Shown here in pieces: positions 8,296-16,850 of a stretch of DNA of 64,000 nt. Positions within the stretch are counted from its first letter, which is position 1; every line of letters starts with the position of its first letter. The stretch spans positions 434,001 to 498,000 of the forward strand of contig JACKNK010000001.1 in assembly GCA_024234955.1 (NCBI GenBank), in the 5' to 3' direction. This stretch comes from Gammaproteobacteria bacterium (GTDB taxonomy: Bacteria; Pseudomonadota; Gammaproteobacteria; JACKNK01). The notes beneath the pieces are model-generated. The model saw nothing but the letters and a program-made list of their open reading frames with translations, was not told the DNA's origin and did no database searches. The position numbers were made by a program, and so were the translations under genes.

Positions 8296-9051
8296 CTAAT
8301 CAACAGGTATCGTTGCAGCGTATTCTCGCTGAAACCCTTCCAATAACCCGCGTTCCTCATCGCTGAGTTCGCGAGCCGCCAATAACTCCGGGCGACGCAG
8401 CCAAGTGCGCCCTAGTGCCTGTTGCAACCGCCAGCGACGAATCGCCTCATGATTGCCGCCACGCAGCACCTCAGGGACTGCGTGCCCCTCATACACCTCA
8501 GGCCGGGTGTAATGAGGACAATCGAGCAGGCCGTCCATGAACGAGTCCTGCTCTGCCGAGTCGGCGGCGCCCAGTGAGCCTGGCAACATCCGCGTTATCG
8601 CGTCGATGATCACCAGCGCGCCAAGCTCTCCCCCACTCAACACGTAATCGCCGAGGGACCATTCCTCATCGACCAGGGTCTCAATGACCCGTTCGTCGAT
8701 GCCCTCATAGCGCCCACAGACCAGAATCATCCCGGGCCGGGTCGCTAACTCGCGTACCGCATCCTGATCGAGGCGCCGCCCTTGCGGGCTGAGGTACGCG
8801 ACCTTCGTTTCCGGATCCGCAACCGCTTTCGCATCGCGGATCGCTGCTTCCAGCGGCCCGGCCAGCATCAACATGCCCGGCCCACCGCCGTAGGGACGAT
8901 CATCCACGGTGCGATGCACATCGTGGGTGTAATCCCTCGGGTTCCAGGTGGACAACGCCACCAGACCCCGACTCAGCGCTCGACCGGTGATACCCGGTTC
9001 ACACGCCGCCCGGATCATCTCCGGGAACAGGCTGACGACATCGAAACGCAT
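8296..9051 (-). CDS. trmD: tRNA (guanine37-N1)-methyltransferase
   Basis: 251-residue SPOUT methyltransferase that makes m1G37 in tRNAs reading CNN and GNN codons and so prevents +1 frameshifting. The trefoil-knot AdoMet segments are present (VCGRYEGIDERV, EWSLGDYVLSGGELGA), as are the N-terminal DVVSLFPEM and DDRPYGGGPGM. The C-terminal domain has the conserved HYTRPEVYEG. Third gene of the ribosomal operon, 9 bases after rimM. Confidence 0.98.
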   Translation of the reverse strand: MRFDVVSLFPEMIRAACEPGITGRALSRGLVALSTWNPRDYTHDVHRTVDDRPYGGGPGMLMLAGPLEAAIRDAKAVADPETKVAYLSPQGRRLDQDAVRELATRPGMILVCGRYEGIDERVIETLVDEEWSLGDYVLSGGELGALVIIDAITRMLPGSLGAADSAEQDSFMDGLLDCPHYTRPEVYEGHAVPEVLRGGNHEAIRRWRLQQALGRTWLRRPELLAARELSDEERGLLEGFQREYAATIPVD

Positions 9052-9060
9052 CAGCCTGAC

Positions 9061-9564
9061 TTAGAACTCCGGGTCCCAATCAACCTCGATCAGGCCCGCT
9101 TCCCTATCCACGCGCTTGACCGCGTAGCCGTCTTCATCGCCAATCGTGAACGGAATCAACCGTTCCCGATCTCCCTGGACGACCAACACCTCGTTGGCCC
9201 CGGTATCGAACAGATGCGTGACCTTGCCCAGTTCGACACCTTCCAGATTGACGACGCGCAGACCCTCCATGTCCACCCAGTAATATTCACCCTCCGGCAG
9301 AGGCGGCAACTGATCGCGGGGAATCGCGATGGTGGCTTCGACCAGGGATGCCGCCGCATCGCGGTCGTCGATACCCGCCAGTTTTGCGATCACGCCCCGA
9401 CCGTTGGCTTGCCCATCCTCGACCTTCAGTGCCCGCCATTCGTTGCCGATGCGAATCTGCCAGACCGGGTAATGGACAATGTTTTCACGCGGTTCGGTGT
9501 AGGAGAACACCTTCACCCAACCACGCACCCCGTGGAGACCGGAAATCCGGCCCAATTCCAACAT
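9061..9564 (-). CDS. rimM: Ribosome maturation factor RimM
   Basis: 167-residue 30S assembly factor that binds S19 near the 16S rRNA 3' domain. The N-terminal barrel (LGRISGLHGVRGWVKVFSYT) and the C-terminal PRC-barrel (YYWVDMEGLRVVN, LIPFTIGDEDGYAVKRVDRE) are both recognisable. It sits between rpsP and trmD, with a 23-base gap to rpsP. Confidence 0.96.
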   Translation of the reverse strand: MLELGRISGLHGVRGWVKVFSYTEPRENIVHYPVWQIRIGNEWRALKVEDGQANGRGVIAKLAGIDDRDAAASLVEATIAIPRDQLPPLPEGEYYWVDMEGLRVVNLEGVELGKVTHLFDTGANEVLVVQGDRERLIPFTIGDEDGYAVKRVDREAGLIEVDWDPEF

Positions 9565-9587
9565 TCCGGGGTACTTTGACGCCGGCC

Positions 9588-9836
9588 TTAAGCGGCCTTA
9601 CGCGCTTCTTCGATCAGTTTCGCAACGCGTTCACTGGTCTGGGCGCCCGTACCGACCCAATGATCGACGCGGTCCAGATCAATGCGCAGGCGCTCTTCCT
9701 GGCCACGGGCGACCGGGTTGTAGAACCCGACGCGCTCAATGTTACGACCGTCGCGCGCGTTACGGCTGTCAGTCACCACGATGCTGTAGAACGGCTGGCG
9801 TTTGGCACCACCGCGGGACAAGCGAATCGTCACCAT
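9588..9836 (-). CDS. rpsP: 30S ribosomal protein S16
   Basis: 82-residue S16 with the usual N-terminus MVTIRLSRGGAKRQPFY and the YNPVARG segment. First gene of the operon that continues through rimM, trmD, rplS, the TPR gene and ogt. Preceded on the minus strand by a GC-rich leader hairpin. Confidence 0.98.
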   Translation of the reverse strand: MVTIRLSRGGAKRQPFYSIVVTDSRNARDGRNIERVGFYNPVARGQEERLRIDLDRVDHWVGTGAQTSERVAKLIEEARKAA

Positions 9837-10210
9837 GTAGGAATACCTTCTGAATTCTGTTTTCGGAGACCCGATAAAATCACCGCCCGGGCCACGTAGC
9901 GATACGCGGAACCGGGCGGACGTAAACGGCGTATTGTACGAATATTTGTACGAAAGAAAAGTCCATCTTCACTTTTAACGTCCTTCTCAATGCGTATCCG
10001 GGACACCATGAACACGACCGCGCGTTGTGACAACGAGATGTTTTCTGCAAGGACCGTTTCCAATGCCTTCTTGCGCCCTCTTGTCGCAGCAACGATGGTG
10101 GAACTTTTCATGCATGAACAGATCAATCCAGCCCGATGCACCAGGTTCCATTCCAGGGTAAAAATAAGGCCCCGAGAAAAACTGATAGGGCACATCAAAA
10201 AGGAGTCGTC
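9837..10210. other. Divergent intergenic region rpsP / rubrerythrin-like gene
   Basis: 374 bases without a convincing gene. The left part carries the rpsP leader hairpin and, further up on the minus strand, an AT-rich stretch (about 9938-9960) with a repeated CGTACAA and a TACAAT hexamer that could serve as the rpsP -10. The right part ends with the AAAAAGGAG ribosome-binding site of the next gene. Open frames here lack family signatures. Confidence 0.5.
9883..9919 (-). other. Leader hairpin upstream of rpsP
   Basis: CCGCCCGG at 9883-9890 pairs perfectly with CCGGGCGG at 9912-9919, and an inner CGTA/TACG pair tightens the loop. On the minus strand it lies in the 5' leader of rpsP, ending about 46 bases before the start, and is followed by TGATTTTATC rather than a U-run. 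It could be a regulatory leader or only a structured 5' end. Confidence 0.45.
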
Positions 10211-10777
10211 ATGCGCAAACCCGACATCACCGAAGACATGATCTTTGAATGCTTCGCCGCAGCCCGTGAGGCCTCATCCCTGGAAGATTCGGCGGCATCC
10301 TTTGTGGATGTTGAAGAATATGAAAATCAGGTCATGTATCCTGAATTCGCCCGCTGGGCCGATACCGCAGGCGAACCCGAACTTGCCAGCCTGTTTCGCA
10401 AGGTTGCCGGTGAGGAGAAGCTGCATGCGGTCTGGCTCCGCGAGCTCTATGCCGATATTGGTATCCCCAAGCGCGGTGAAGACACCCAGCGCGCCATCGA
10501 TGCCTTGACCACCATCCGTGCGAACTGCGACGCCCTGATCGCGTTGAACCCCGAGGGGGTCATCGAAAAAGCCCTGACCGTCGCCATTCGTGTCGAAGAA
10601 CGCGAATACGCCGACATTTACCCGCGCTTCCGCGATCAGGCATTGGCCGCTGGCGACTCGGCCACTGCGGCCGTTTATCAGCGGGTCGTCGATTCCGAAC
10701 AGCATCATGCGGTCTGGTTTGAAAACGCCTTGGCGGATTTCCGCTCCCGTATCCCCTCAAACCTTTCGGCCTGCTAG
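10211..10777 (+). CDS. Rubrerythrin-like diiron protein without rubredoxin domain
   Basis: 188 residues forming a single ferritin-like four-helix bundle. Each half supplies a Glu helix and an E-x2-H helix: E36/E38 and E69-x2-H72 (GEEKLHAVW), then E130/E132 and E163-x2-H166 (SEQHHAVW). These are the diiron ligands of rubrerythrins. No CxxC pairs exist, so the electron-transfer rubredoxin domain of classical rubrerythrin is absent. A peroxide-scavenging or iron-related role is a family inference. The ATG at 10211 has AAGGAG 7 bases upstream. The next gene begins 6 bases after its TAG stop and in the same frame. Confidence 0.8.
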   Translation: MRKPDITEDMIFECFAAAREASSLEDSAASFVDVEEYENQVMYPEFARWADTAGEPELASLFRKVAGEEKLHAVWLRELYADIGIPKRGEDTQRAIDALTTIRANCDALIALNPEGVIEKALTVAIRVEEREYADIYPRFRDQALAAGDSATAAVYQRVVDSEQHHAVWFENALADFRSRIPSNLSAC

Positions 10778-10783
10778 TCGCCC

Positions 10784-11647
10784 TTGCGTACCGAGCCACG
10801 ATGGTGGGTTGCGTTGAACCCACCCATTTACCTGATCTCGGTATTGCCGGGAGTCGCCGTCTGGCTGATCAGCGGCCACTCCCACTCCGAGATCAAACCC
10901 GCGCTCGGTCTGTTGATCGCTGCCACCGTGGCGGTCACCCTCATTCAACATGCCGTGAATCTGTTCAACGACGCCAAGGATTGGCAGTTGGGTGCAGACA
11001 CCGAAAAGTACGATTCCTGGGTACGGGTGCATGACGAAGCCCCGCGCGTAGCGATCTGGCATGGGACAATCGCGCTGATATTGGGGAGCGTTCTCGGGCT
11101 CACCGTCCTGGTTTCTGCCGGTCAGCTGTGGGTACTGAGTTTCACCCTTCCATTGTTTTTTCTGGGTCTCGGGTATAACGCCGGGAAACGACCGCTTTCC
11201 TATTCTGCCTGGGGCGAATGGGTCACCGGAGTGTGTTACGGGCCGGGCGTGTTTGGCGGACTGTGGTTTGCCGCCGGATTGCCTTTCGAGGCGATCCCCC
11301 TTGGCCTGGGGATGTTCACCTTCGCGGCGTTGGCCACCGCCTTGCTCCTATCGCACCAACCACCGCAAATCGACACCGACCGGGCCGCCGGCAAGCACAC
11401 GTTCGCGGTGCGTCACGGGGCCCCCGCCGCACGCCGTGCCGCGACCCGCCTGCATGTTGCCAGTCTGATCTCGATGACGGCGGCGATGGGGTTTGCCCAC
11501 GATGCCCCATTGATCACCCTCGCCTTTGCGGTTTTCGGACTGCTCGCGATCATGGCTGTGGGTTGCCCAGGGGCGAACCCCAAACGCATCCTTTTATCGA
11601 GCACCACCTTGTATGTCGTGGTGTCCGGCATCGCCCTGCTGGTCTGA
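10784..11647 (+). CDS. UbiA-family membrane prenyltransferase
   Basis: 287 residues with about eight hydrophobic segments. Both Asp motifs of UbiA-superfamily prenyltransferases are present: NDAKD (residues 62-66) and DTDRAAGK (197-204). These bind prenyl diphosphate through Mg2+. The DTDRAAGKHT form resembles MenA and related quinone enzymes more than UbiA proper, but no men gene is near and the aromatic acceptor is unknown. The start is a TTG at 10784; no ATG or GTG fits the first membrane segment and no Shine-Dalgarno is visible. Expression probably depends on reinitiation after the upstream TAG, which lies in the same frame. Confidence 0.82.
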   Translation: MRTEPRWWVALNPPIYLISVLPGVAVWLISGHSHSEIKPALGLLIAATVAVTLIQHAVNLFNDAKDWQLGADTEKYDSWVRVHDEAPRVAIWHGTIALILGSVLGLTVLVSAGQLWVLSFTLPLFFLGLGYNAGKRPLSYSAWGEWVTGVCYGPGVFGGLWFAAGLPFEAIPLGLGMFTFAALATALLLSHQPPQIDTDRAAGKHTFAVRHGAPAARRAATRLHVASLISMTAAMGFAHDAPLITLAFAVFGLLAIMAVGCPGANPKRILLSSTTLYVVVSGIALLV

Positions 11648-11657
11648 AGCCGGCGAT

Positions 11658-11879
11658 TCACGATTCACATCGATCCTTCATCGCCGCTCTGGCACCCGGC
11701 AACACCGAGCGCAGGAAGGTGGATACCAAGATCACCAGGGCAAACAGCAAAAGCAAAAAGCCGATCGCCGTAATCAGGTGATGCAGATAGAACACATGTG
11801 GCAGCAATTTGAGTCCCGCCAGTGCCATCAGGATGCCGGCTGCAAAGAAGGCAAATGAGAACACCACGCCTTCCTGCAT
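11658..11879 (-). CDS. Small two-helix membrane protein
   Basis: 73 residues if started at the ATG at 11879. Two strongly hydrophobic segments (about residues 3-20 and 28-52) separated by a short LPHVFYLHH loop, then a basic C-terminus. Not recognised. The frame stays open upstream to an ATG at 11912 and beyond, and no start has a clear Shine-Dalgarno. Hydrophobicity and convergence on the prenyltransferase gene (10-base gap) support a real gene. Confidence 0.5.
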   Translation of the reverse strand: MQEGVVFSFAFFAAGILMALAGLKLLPHVFYLHHLITAIGFLLLLFALVILVSTFLRSVLPGARAAMKDRCES

Positions 11880-12027
11880 GGTGACGCAACCAAGTTCGCC
11901 CGGGACAACCATCTGAATTAACGAATCGAATGCTCTGCGGGTAACGGAGCTAACCGGTGCATCGCCAAACGTATAGTCCGACCGAGCACGCTTGATGTCG
12001 GCAATCCACGGCTTCATATTCGCAGGC

Positions 12028-12882
12028 ATGCTGTCATTCCAACCCCTTCGTTTCCTTTCCATCCTGATCCTGAGCGTGCTGGTCACCGCATGCAGCACCA
12101 CCCGGATGCTGTATGACAATGCGCCCTGGCTGCTGCAAACCAAGGTCAGCGCCTACCTGGACCTCGACAGTACCCAGAACGAAACGGTCGGACAGCAAAT
12201 CGATCGCCTCTTCCTATGGCATCGGGAAACCGAACTCCCTATTTATGCCGCGTTGATGACTGGCCTGGCGGACGATCTCGCAGACGGCCTGAGCGCGCCT
12301 GAACTCGAACGTTTCCTGCGTGGCCTGGAACGAGCAAGGTATCGTCTGGTGCAACAGGCGGTACCGGAAATGGCAAAGCTATTCACCCAACTGAGCCCAG
12401 ATCAGATCGCGCACTTCGATGGGCAGGTCCGGGAAAGCTGGGCCGAGGAAAAAATCCTCTCCGAGATGCCCATCGAAGATCGCCAAGTCAAACGGGCGGC
12501 ACGCTGGATCGATCGATTCAGTGAGTTCTACGGTGCCCTTGAGCCTGACCAGCGTCGTCTGATCCAGAGCGCCATCACGAACGACCCCGACTTCCAGCCA
12601 ATGCGGCTTAGACAAAAGCTGCAACGGCACACGGAGTTCATCGCTTTCTTGTACGAATTCCCAAGTCCCGGCGCGATTGCCGACCGATTGCACTGGGCCT
12701 GGGACGACCTCGACGCCTCGCTCTCCGCTACATATCGAAATGCGCAAACCGCAAGTCTGGAGGCGACCAAGCGCATGATCCTCGATGTAGACGCGCATAT
12801 GTCCGGGCCACAACGCGCGCGTGCCATTCGCCGGATTCTCAGCTATCGCGACGACTTCACCGCCCTGGCGGCTGATAAATAG
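12028..12882 (+). CDS. DUF6279-type lipoprotein
   Basis: 284 residues. The signal sequence ends in a lipobox V-T-A-C with C22 as the lipidated residue, so it is an outer- or inner-membrane lipoprotein facing the periplasm. The mature part is all-helical and charged. It resembles DUF6279 lipoproteins, which start with C-S-x2-R-x2-Y-(D/N)-N-(A/L)-x-W (here CSTTRMLYDNAPW). No enzymatic motif is seen. The ATG at 12028 was chosen because it starts the signal peptide; upstream in-frame starts at 11992/11995 add 11-12 residues with no role. Confidence 0.75.
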   Translation: MLSFQPLRFLSILILSVLVTACSTTRMLYDNAPWLLQTKVSAYLDLDSTQNETVGQQIDRLFLWHRETELPIYAALMTGLADDLADGLSAPELERFLRGLERARYRLVQQAVPEMAKLFTQLSPDQIAHFDGQVRESWAEEKILSEMPIEDRQVKRAARWIDRFSEFYGALEPDQRRLIQSAITNDPDFQPMRLRQKLQRHTEFIAFLYEFPSPGAIADRLHWAWDDLDASLSATYRNAQTASLEATKRMILDVDAHMSGPQRARAIRRILSYRDDFTALAADK

Positions 12883-12969
12883 CGCAGACAGCTACCCCAA
12901 CCCTGTCCCGGGCTTTGTCCTGGCGCACATGTGATAATTGCGCCATTGAACCATCCGGATGCCAAAACC

Positions 12970-13305
12970 ATGACCGACGACAACACGCCCAACGACACCA
13001 CCTCCAGCGATATCGATGCAGCCAAACTCTCCAAGGAACAGAAGGTCATGCGCGCGATGCGCAAGACCCTGGGGATCATCATTCGGGAAACCACACCGCA
13101 ACCGGGCATGCATCACCCGTTGAGCCGCGAATGCATCGAAGACATGCGTCAATGTCTGGCGCTGATCGCGGCACGGGAACGGGAGATCGGCGAGGAACTG
13201 GGGCTCGACATGAACATGCGGCCGGTCTATCGCGACAGCATCACCCGCAGCGCCAAGGTCGTCCCGTTGAGCAGCATCGGGCGCAAGAACAAGGACAGCG
13301 AATAA
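12970..13305 (+). CDS. Conserved hypothetical protein
   Basis: 111 residues, cytoplasmic, function unknown. A conserved-looking core (KVMRAMRKTLGIIIRETTPQPG, then HPLSRECIEDMRQCLALIAAREREI) resembles short proteins found in many gammaproteobacteria, some loosely labelled as condensation-related. I do not assign that role. The ATG at 12970 begins the hydrophilic N-terminus (MTDDNTPNDTT); an upstream in-frame start at 12931 has no supporting site. A strong bidirectional terminator follows. Confidence 0.7.
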   Translation: MTDDNTPNDTTSSDIDAAKLSKEQKVMRAMRKTLGIIIRETTPQPGMHHPLSRECIEDMRQCLALIAAREREIGEELGLDMNMRPVYRDSITRSAKVVPLSSIGRKNKDSE

Positions 13306-13342
13306 CCGCCGAAACAAGGCCGAAGACAAAAGGCTGCAGACA

Positions 13343-13378
13343 AAAAAGGGGCGTCGATGTAGATCGACGCCCCTTTTT
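13343..13378. terminator. Bidirectional terminator between the hypothetical gene and the RND operon
   Basis: Perfect stem GGGGCGTCGAT / ATCGACGCCCC with the loop GTAG, flanked by A5 on the left and T5 on the right. It is therefore an intrinsic terminator on both strands for the two convergent genes. Confidence 0.93.
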
Positions 13379-13409
13379 CATTTTCCGACCAATCGGATGA
13401 CGATCCGTC

Positions 13410-16400
13410 TCACTCCTCGACGGCGTCGGCTTCCGGCTTGTCTTCAAGACCGGCCGCCTTGCGGAAGGTCTCTTCTCCGATGCTAAGGCAACCTAACGGC
13501 ACCACCAGCAAGGTGAGGATCGTCGACACGAACACACCGAACAGCAGCGAGATCGCCATGCCTTGGAAGATCGGGTCAGTCAGGATAACCGCTGAACCGA
13601 GCACCAGCGCCAGCGCGGTGATCATGATCGGACGGGTTCTGGCCTTTGCAGCGGTAATGACTGCGTCGTAGAGCGACAGACCATCGCGGATCAGAACCAG
13701 AGTGAAGTCCACCAGAAGGATCGAGTTACGCACGATGATGCCCGCGAGTGCGATCCAGCCGATCATCGAGGTTGCGGTGAAATCCGCTCCAAACAACATA
13801 TGCCCCGGAACGATACCCAGGAGGGTCAGAGGAATCGGCGCCATGATGATCGCGGGGATCACGAAGTTGCCGAACTGCCAGACCACCAGCATGTAGATCG
13901 CAATCAACGCGATCGCATAAGCGGCCCCCATGTCACGGAAGGTTTCAAAGGTAACGGTCCATTCGCCGCCCCATTCGAATCCGGACTGCTGATCAGTGGG
14001 AGGCGGGCCTGCGTACTCACCGGAGAGCTTCACCCCGTCCGGCGCGGTATAGCCTTCCAGAAGCTCATCGACATCAAGCTGCGCGTACACCGGCGCGGCA
14101 AGGCGCCCCTTGGCATCGCCAACCACAAACTCCACCGGACGCAGGTCCTTGTGGAAAACGATGTCGTTACGTTTCTGCTCGACGAAGCGACCGAGTTCAC
14201 CCAGCGGAACGGTGCCCGACTGCATCATGTTCATGACCGGCAGGTCACGCAGACCCGCCAGGTTCGAACGCTTCGACAGCGGAACCTGCATCAGGATGTA
14301 GGTCGGCTCTTCCAGGCCGCGTTCCTTGAGATCGCCCACCTTGAACTCGCCCATGGCCATGGCCAAGTGCTTGTTGATGCTGTCGATGCTGACCCCGTTC
14401 AGCGCCGCCTTCTCGGTGTCGATCTCGAAGCGCCATTCAGTCATCGGGTCACGAATCAGCGTCTGCTCTTCACCGACGAAATCGGACTGATTGAAGATAT
14501 TGCTCAGGTCGCGAGCGACCTGCTTGCGGGTCGCGGCATCCGGGCCGTGAACCTCGGCCACCAGGGTTTGCAGCACTGGTGGACCAGGCGGCATCTCGAC
14601 CACGGTCACCCCTGCGCCATCGTGCTTCTTGATACCGGAGGCATCGATCAACCCGGCAAGTTTGCCGCGAATCTCATTGGCGATCTCATGGCTGTTGCGA
14701 TGTCGATCTCCCTTGTCGGTCAGGATCACCTGAATCTGTGCCTGCCACGGAAACTGGCGCAGATAGTAGTGACGTACCAGACCGTTGAAGTCAAACGGGA
14801 TCGCGGCGCCAACATAGGTCTGCACCGACAACACATCCGGGTCCTGACGCACGATCTCGGCAATGTCGGCGGTAAAGCTGGCGGTCTCCGGGAGCGCCGT
14901 GCCGGCAGGCATGTCCACCGCGATCTGGAACTCGGCCTTGTTATCGAACGGCAGCATCTTCACGGTCACGCCGGTGGTGTAGAACATCAACGCCGACAGG
15001 AAGAAGGCCACAAACAGGCCGATCAGGAAGATGTTGCCCCACCTACGCTCCTTGTAGAGGGTGCCAATAGATTTCTGATACAGGCCATCGAGCTTCTCGG
15101 CAAGTTTCTCCTCGTCGTGATGCATGGCCTTGAGCTTTTCCATACTCGGCACGATGCGCATCGCCAACCAGGGCGCGAACACCAGCGCGGCAAACAGCGA
15201 GAACACCATTGCGACCGAACCCAAGGCCGGAATCGGTTCCATGTACGGTCCCATCATTCCCGAGACGAAGCCCATCGGCAGCAACGCCGCGACCACGGTG
15301 TAAGTCGCAAGCACGGTGGGATTGCCGACCTCGCGCACCGCATCGACGGACACATCGGTCGATGGCTCGCCATGCATCAGCCAGCGTCGGTAGATGTTTT
15401 CCACGATAACAATCGCATTATCGACCAGGAACCCGATGGAGAAGATCAACGCAAACAAGGACACACGGTTGATCGAGTAGCCCATCAACATTGCCGAGAA
15501 CACCGTGATGACCAGCACCACCGGAATGGTCAGCAGGACTACGACGGAGGGTTTCCAACCCATCGAATACCAGACGAGCAGGGTCACCGCTGCGGTGGCA
15601 ACAAACAGTTTGAAGAGCAGATCGTTGACCTTTTTGTCAGCGGTCTTGCCGTAATTCCGGGTGATCTCCCAATGCACGTTGTCGGGGATCAAATAACCCT
15701 GAATGCTCTCCATCTCGGACAAAACCGAGTTGACCACATCGACGCCGTTCGCCCCCTTCTGCTTGGCAACCGCGATGGTCACCGCCTGGGCGTAATCGAC
15801 ACGCTCACCGGTGTTTGCGGCACCGGTGGCGAAGGTCACCATCTGCTTGACGTCTTCCGGACCGATGCTGACGTTGGCCACATCGGACATGTAGATCGGA
15901 CGTCCTTCATGATTACCGACAACCAGCTTCTTCAGTTGATCGATGTTACTCAGGAAGGCCCCGGTCACCACGTAGGCGTACTTGCCTGCGCTTTCGGTAG
16001 CGCCCACGGTCATTTCGGCATTGAAGCCCTGAACCACCTGCGCCATCTGAGCCATGCTCATGCCGTACGCAGAAAGGCGCTCGGGCTGGACGTCGATACG
16101 GGCCTGACGGGCACGACCACCTACCACAAAGGTGTTGCCGGTTTTCGGCAACTGCTTGAGGTGTTGCTGAACGGATACCGCCAGTGCACGCAAGGCATCG
16201 TCATTAACCTCCTTGGACCACAAGGTCAGCGTCACCACCGGAACGTCGTCGATCTCCTTCGGCTTGATCTGCGGATCTTCCGCCCCCGGTGGCAACAGAT
16301 CGTGGTTCGCACGGATCTTGTCCCCGGCACGCACGATCGCGGCATTCATATCTTCGCCGACCTCGAACTCCAGGGTGATCATTCCGTATTCCTGATCGCT

Positions 16401-16721
16401 CGCCGAGTAGACGTGCTTGATCCCCGGAATTTCCGAAAGCACCCGTTCCTGAGGGCCGATCAGCAATTTCGACACCTCTTCCGAAGACGTACCTGGCATG
16501 CGGTAGAAGATGTCGATCATCGGCACCGAAATTTCCGGGTCCTCCTGACGCGGCGTCGCCATCAAGCCGTAGAAGCCCAGCAGCATCATCGCCGCAAACA
16601 ACAACGGCGAGAGCGGCGAATGGATGAAGGCCTGTGCGAGCTTGCCCGCGAAGCCGAGTTCCATTTCGGCGATCAGATCCTCCGGCGTTTGATGATGTTC
16701 GTGGTGTGCGGATTCACTCAT
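13410..16721 (-). CDS. RND efflux transporter, inner-membrane permease
   Basis: 1103-residue RND pump (AcrB/CusA superfamily) with 12 membrane segments and two large periplasmic loops. The TM4 relay region reads GFLVDNAIVIVENI: a single Asp followed by Asn where AcrB has two Asp. In TM10 the usual Lys is replaced by Arg (IIVRNSILLVDF). The N-terminus contains a histidine-rich stretch (AHHEHHQ). The adaptor gene lies 129 bases upstream on the same strand; there is no outer-membrane channel gene, so a shared TolC-type protein is likely. The substrate cannot be deduced; metal or small hydrophobic compounds are both possible. Confidence 0.92.
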   Translation of the reverse strand: MSESAHHEHHQTPEDLIAEMELGFAGKLAQAFIHSPLSPLLFAAMMLLGFYGLMATPRQEDPEISVPMIDIFYRMPGTSSEEVSKLLIGPQERVLSEIPGIKHVYSASDQEYGMITLEFEVGEDMNAAIVRAGDKIRANHDLLPPGAEDPQIKPKEIDDVPVVTLTLWSKEVNDDALRALAVSVQQHLKQLPKTGNTFVVGGRARQARIDVQPERLSAYGMSMAQMAQVVQGFNAEMTVGATESAGKYAYVVTGAFLSNIDQLKKLVVGNHEGRPIYMSDVANVSIGPEDVKQMVTFATGAANTGERVDYAQAVTIAVAKQKGANGVDVVNSVLSEMESIQGYLIPDNVHWEITRNYGKTADKKVNDLLFKLFVATAAVTLLVWYSMGWKPSVVVLLTIPVVLVITVFSAMLMGYSINRVSLFALIFSIGFLVDNAIVIVENIYRRWLMHGEPSTDVSVDAVREVGNPTVLATYTVVAALLPMGFVSGMMGPYMEPIPALGSVAMVFSLFAALVFAPWLAMRIVPSMEKLKAMHHDEEKLAEKLDGLYQKSIGTLYKERRWGNIFLIGLFVAFFLSALMFYTTGVTVKMLPFDNKAEFQIAVDMPAGTALPETASFTADIAEIVRQDPDVLSVQTYVGAAIPFDFNGLVRHYYLRQFPWQAQIQVILTDKGDRHRNSHEIANEIRGKLAGLIDASGIKKHDGAGVTVVEMPPGPPVLQTLVAEVHGPDAATRKQVARDLSNIFNQSDFVGEEQTLIRDPMTEWRFEIDTEKAALNGVSIDSINKHLAMAMGEFKVGDLKERGLEEPTYILMQVPLSKRSNLAGLRDLPVMNMMQSGTVPLGELGRFVEQKRNDIVFHKDLRPVEFVVGDAKGRLAAPVYAQLDVDELLEGYTAPDGVKLSGEYAGPPPTDQQSGFEWGGEWTVTFETFRDMGAAYAIALIAIYMLVVWQFGNFVIPAIIMAPIPLTLLGIVPGHMLFGADFTATSMIGWIALAGIIVRNSILLVDFTLVLIRDGLSLYDAVITAAKARTRPIMITALALVLGSAVILTDPIFQGMAISLLFGVFVSTILTLLVVPLGCLSIGEETFRKAAGLEDKPEADAVEE

Positions 16722-16850
16722 GGCGTGTGTTTCCTGAGGTACTCAAGGCAATTCGGGAAAGCGCAGTGCGGAACAGGGCCGGCACGACGCCTGGCGGGCA
16801 AAGCGACGAAACACCCGTAAGTGGCGTCACCATTGCCCGCGCGCGTTCGA

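Noticed and set aside
9830..10198. Minus-strand open frame upstream of rpsP
   Set aside because: Overlaps the rpsP start, has no homology-like motif and spans the leader hairpin; more likely non-coding leader.
13800..16820. Very long plus-strand open frame (about 1006 codons) opposite the RND permease
   Set aside because: Lies wholly antisense to a clear RND gene; its translation is rich in His, Arg, Gln and Asp without any domain. It is a by-product of codon bias in a GC-rich gene.
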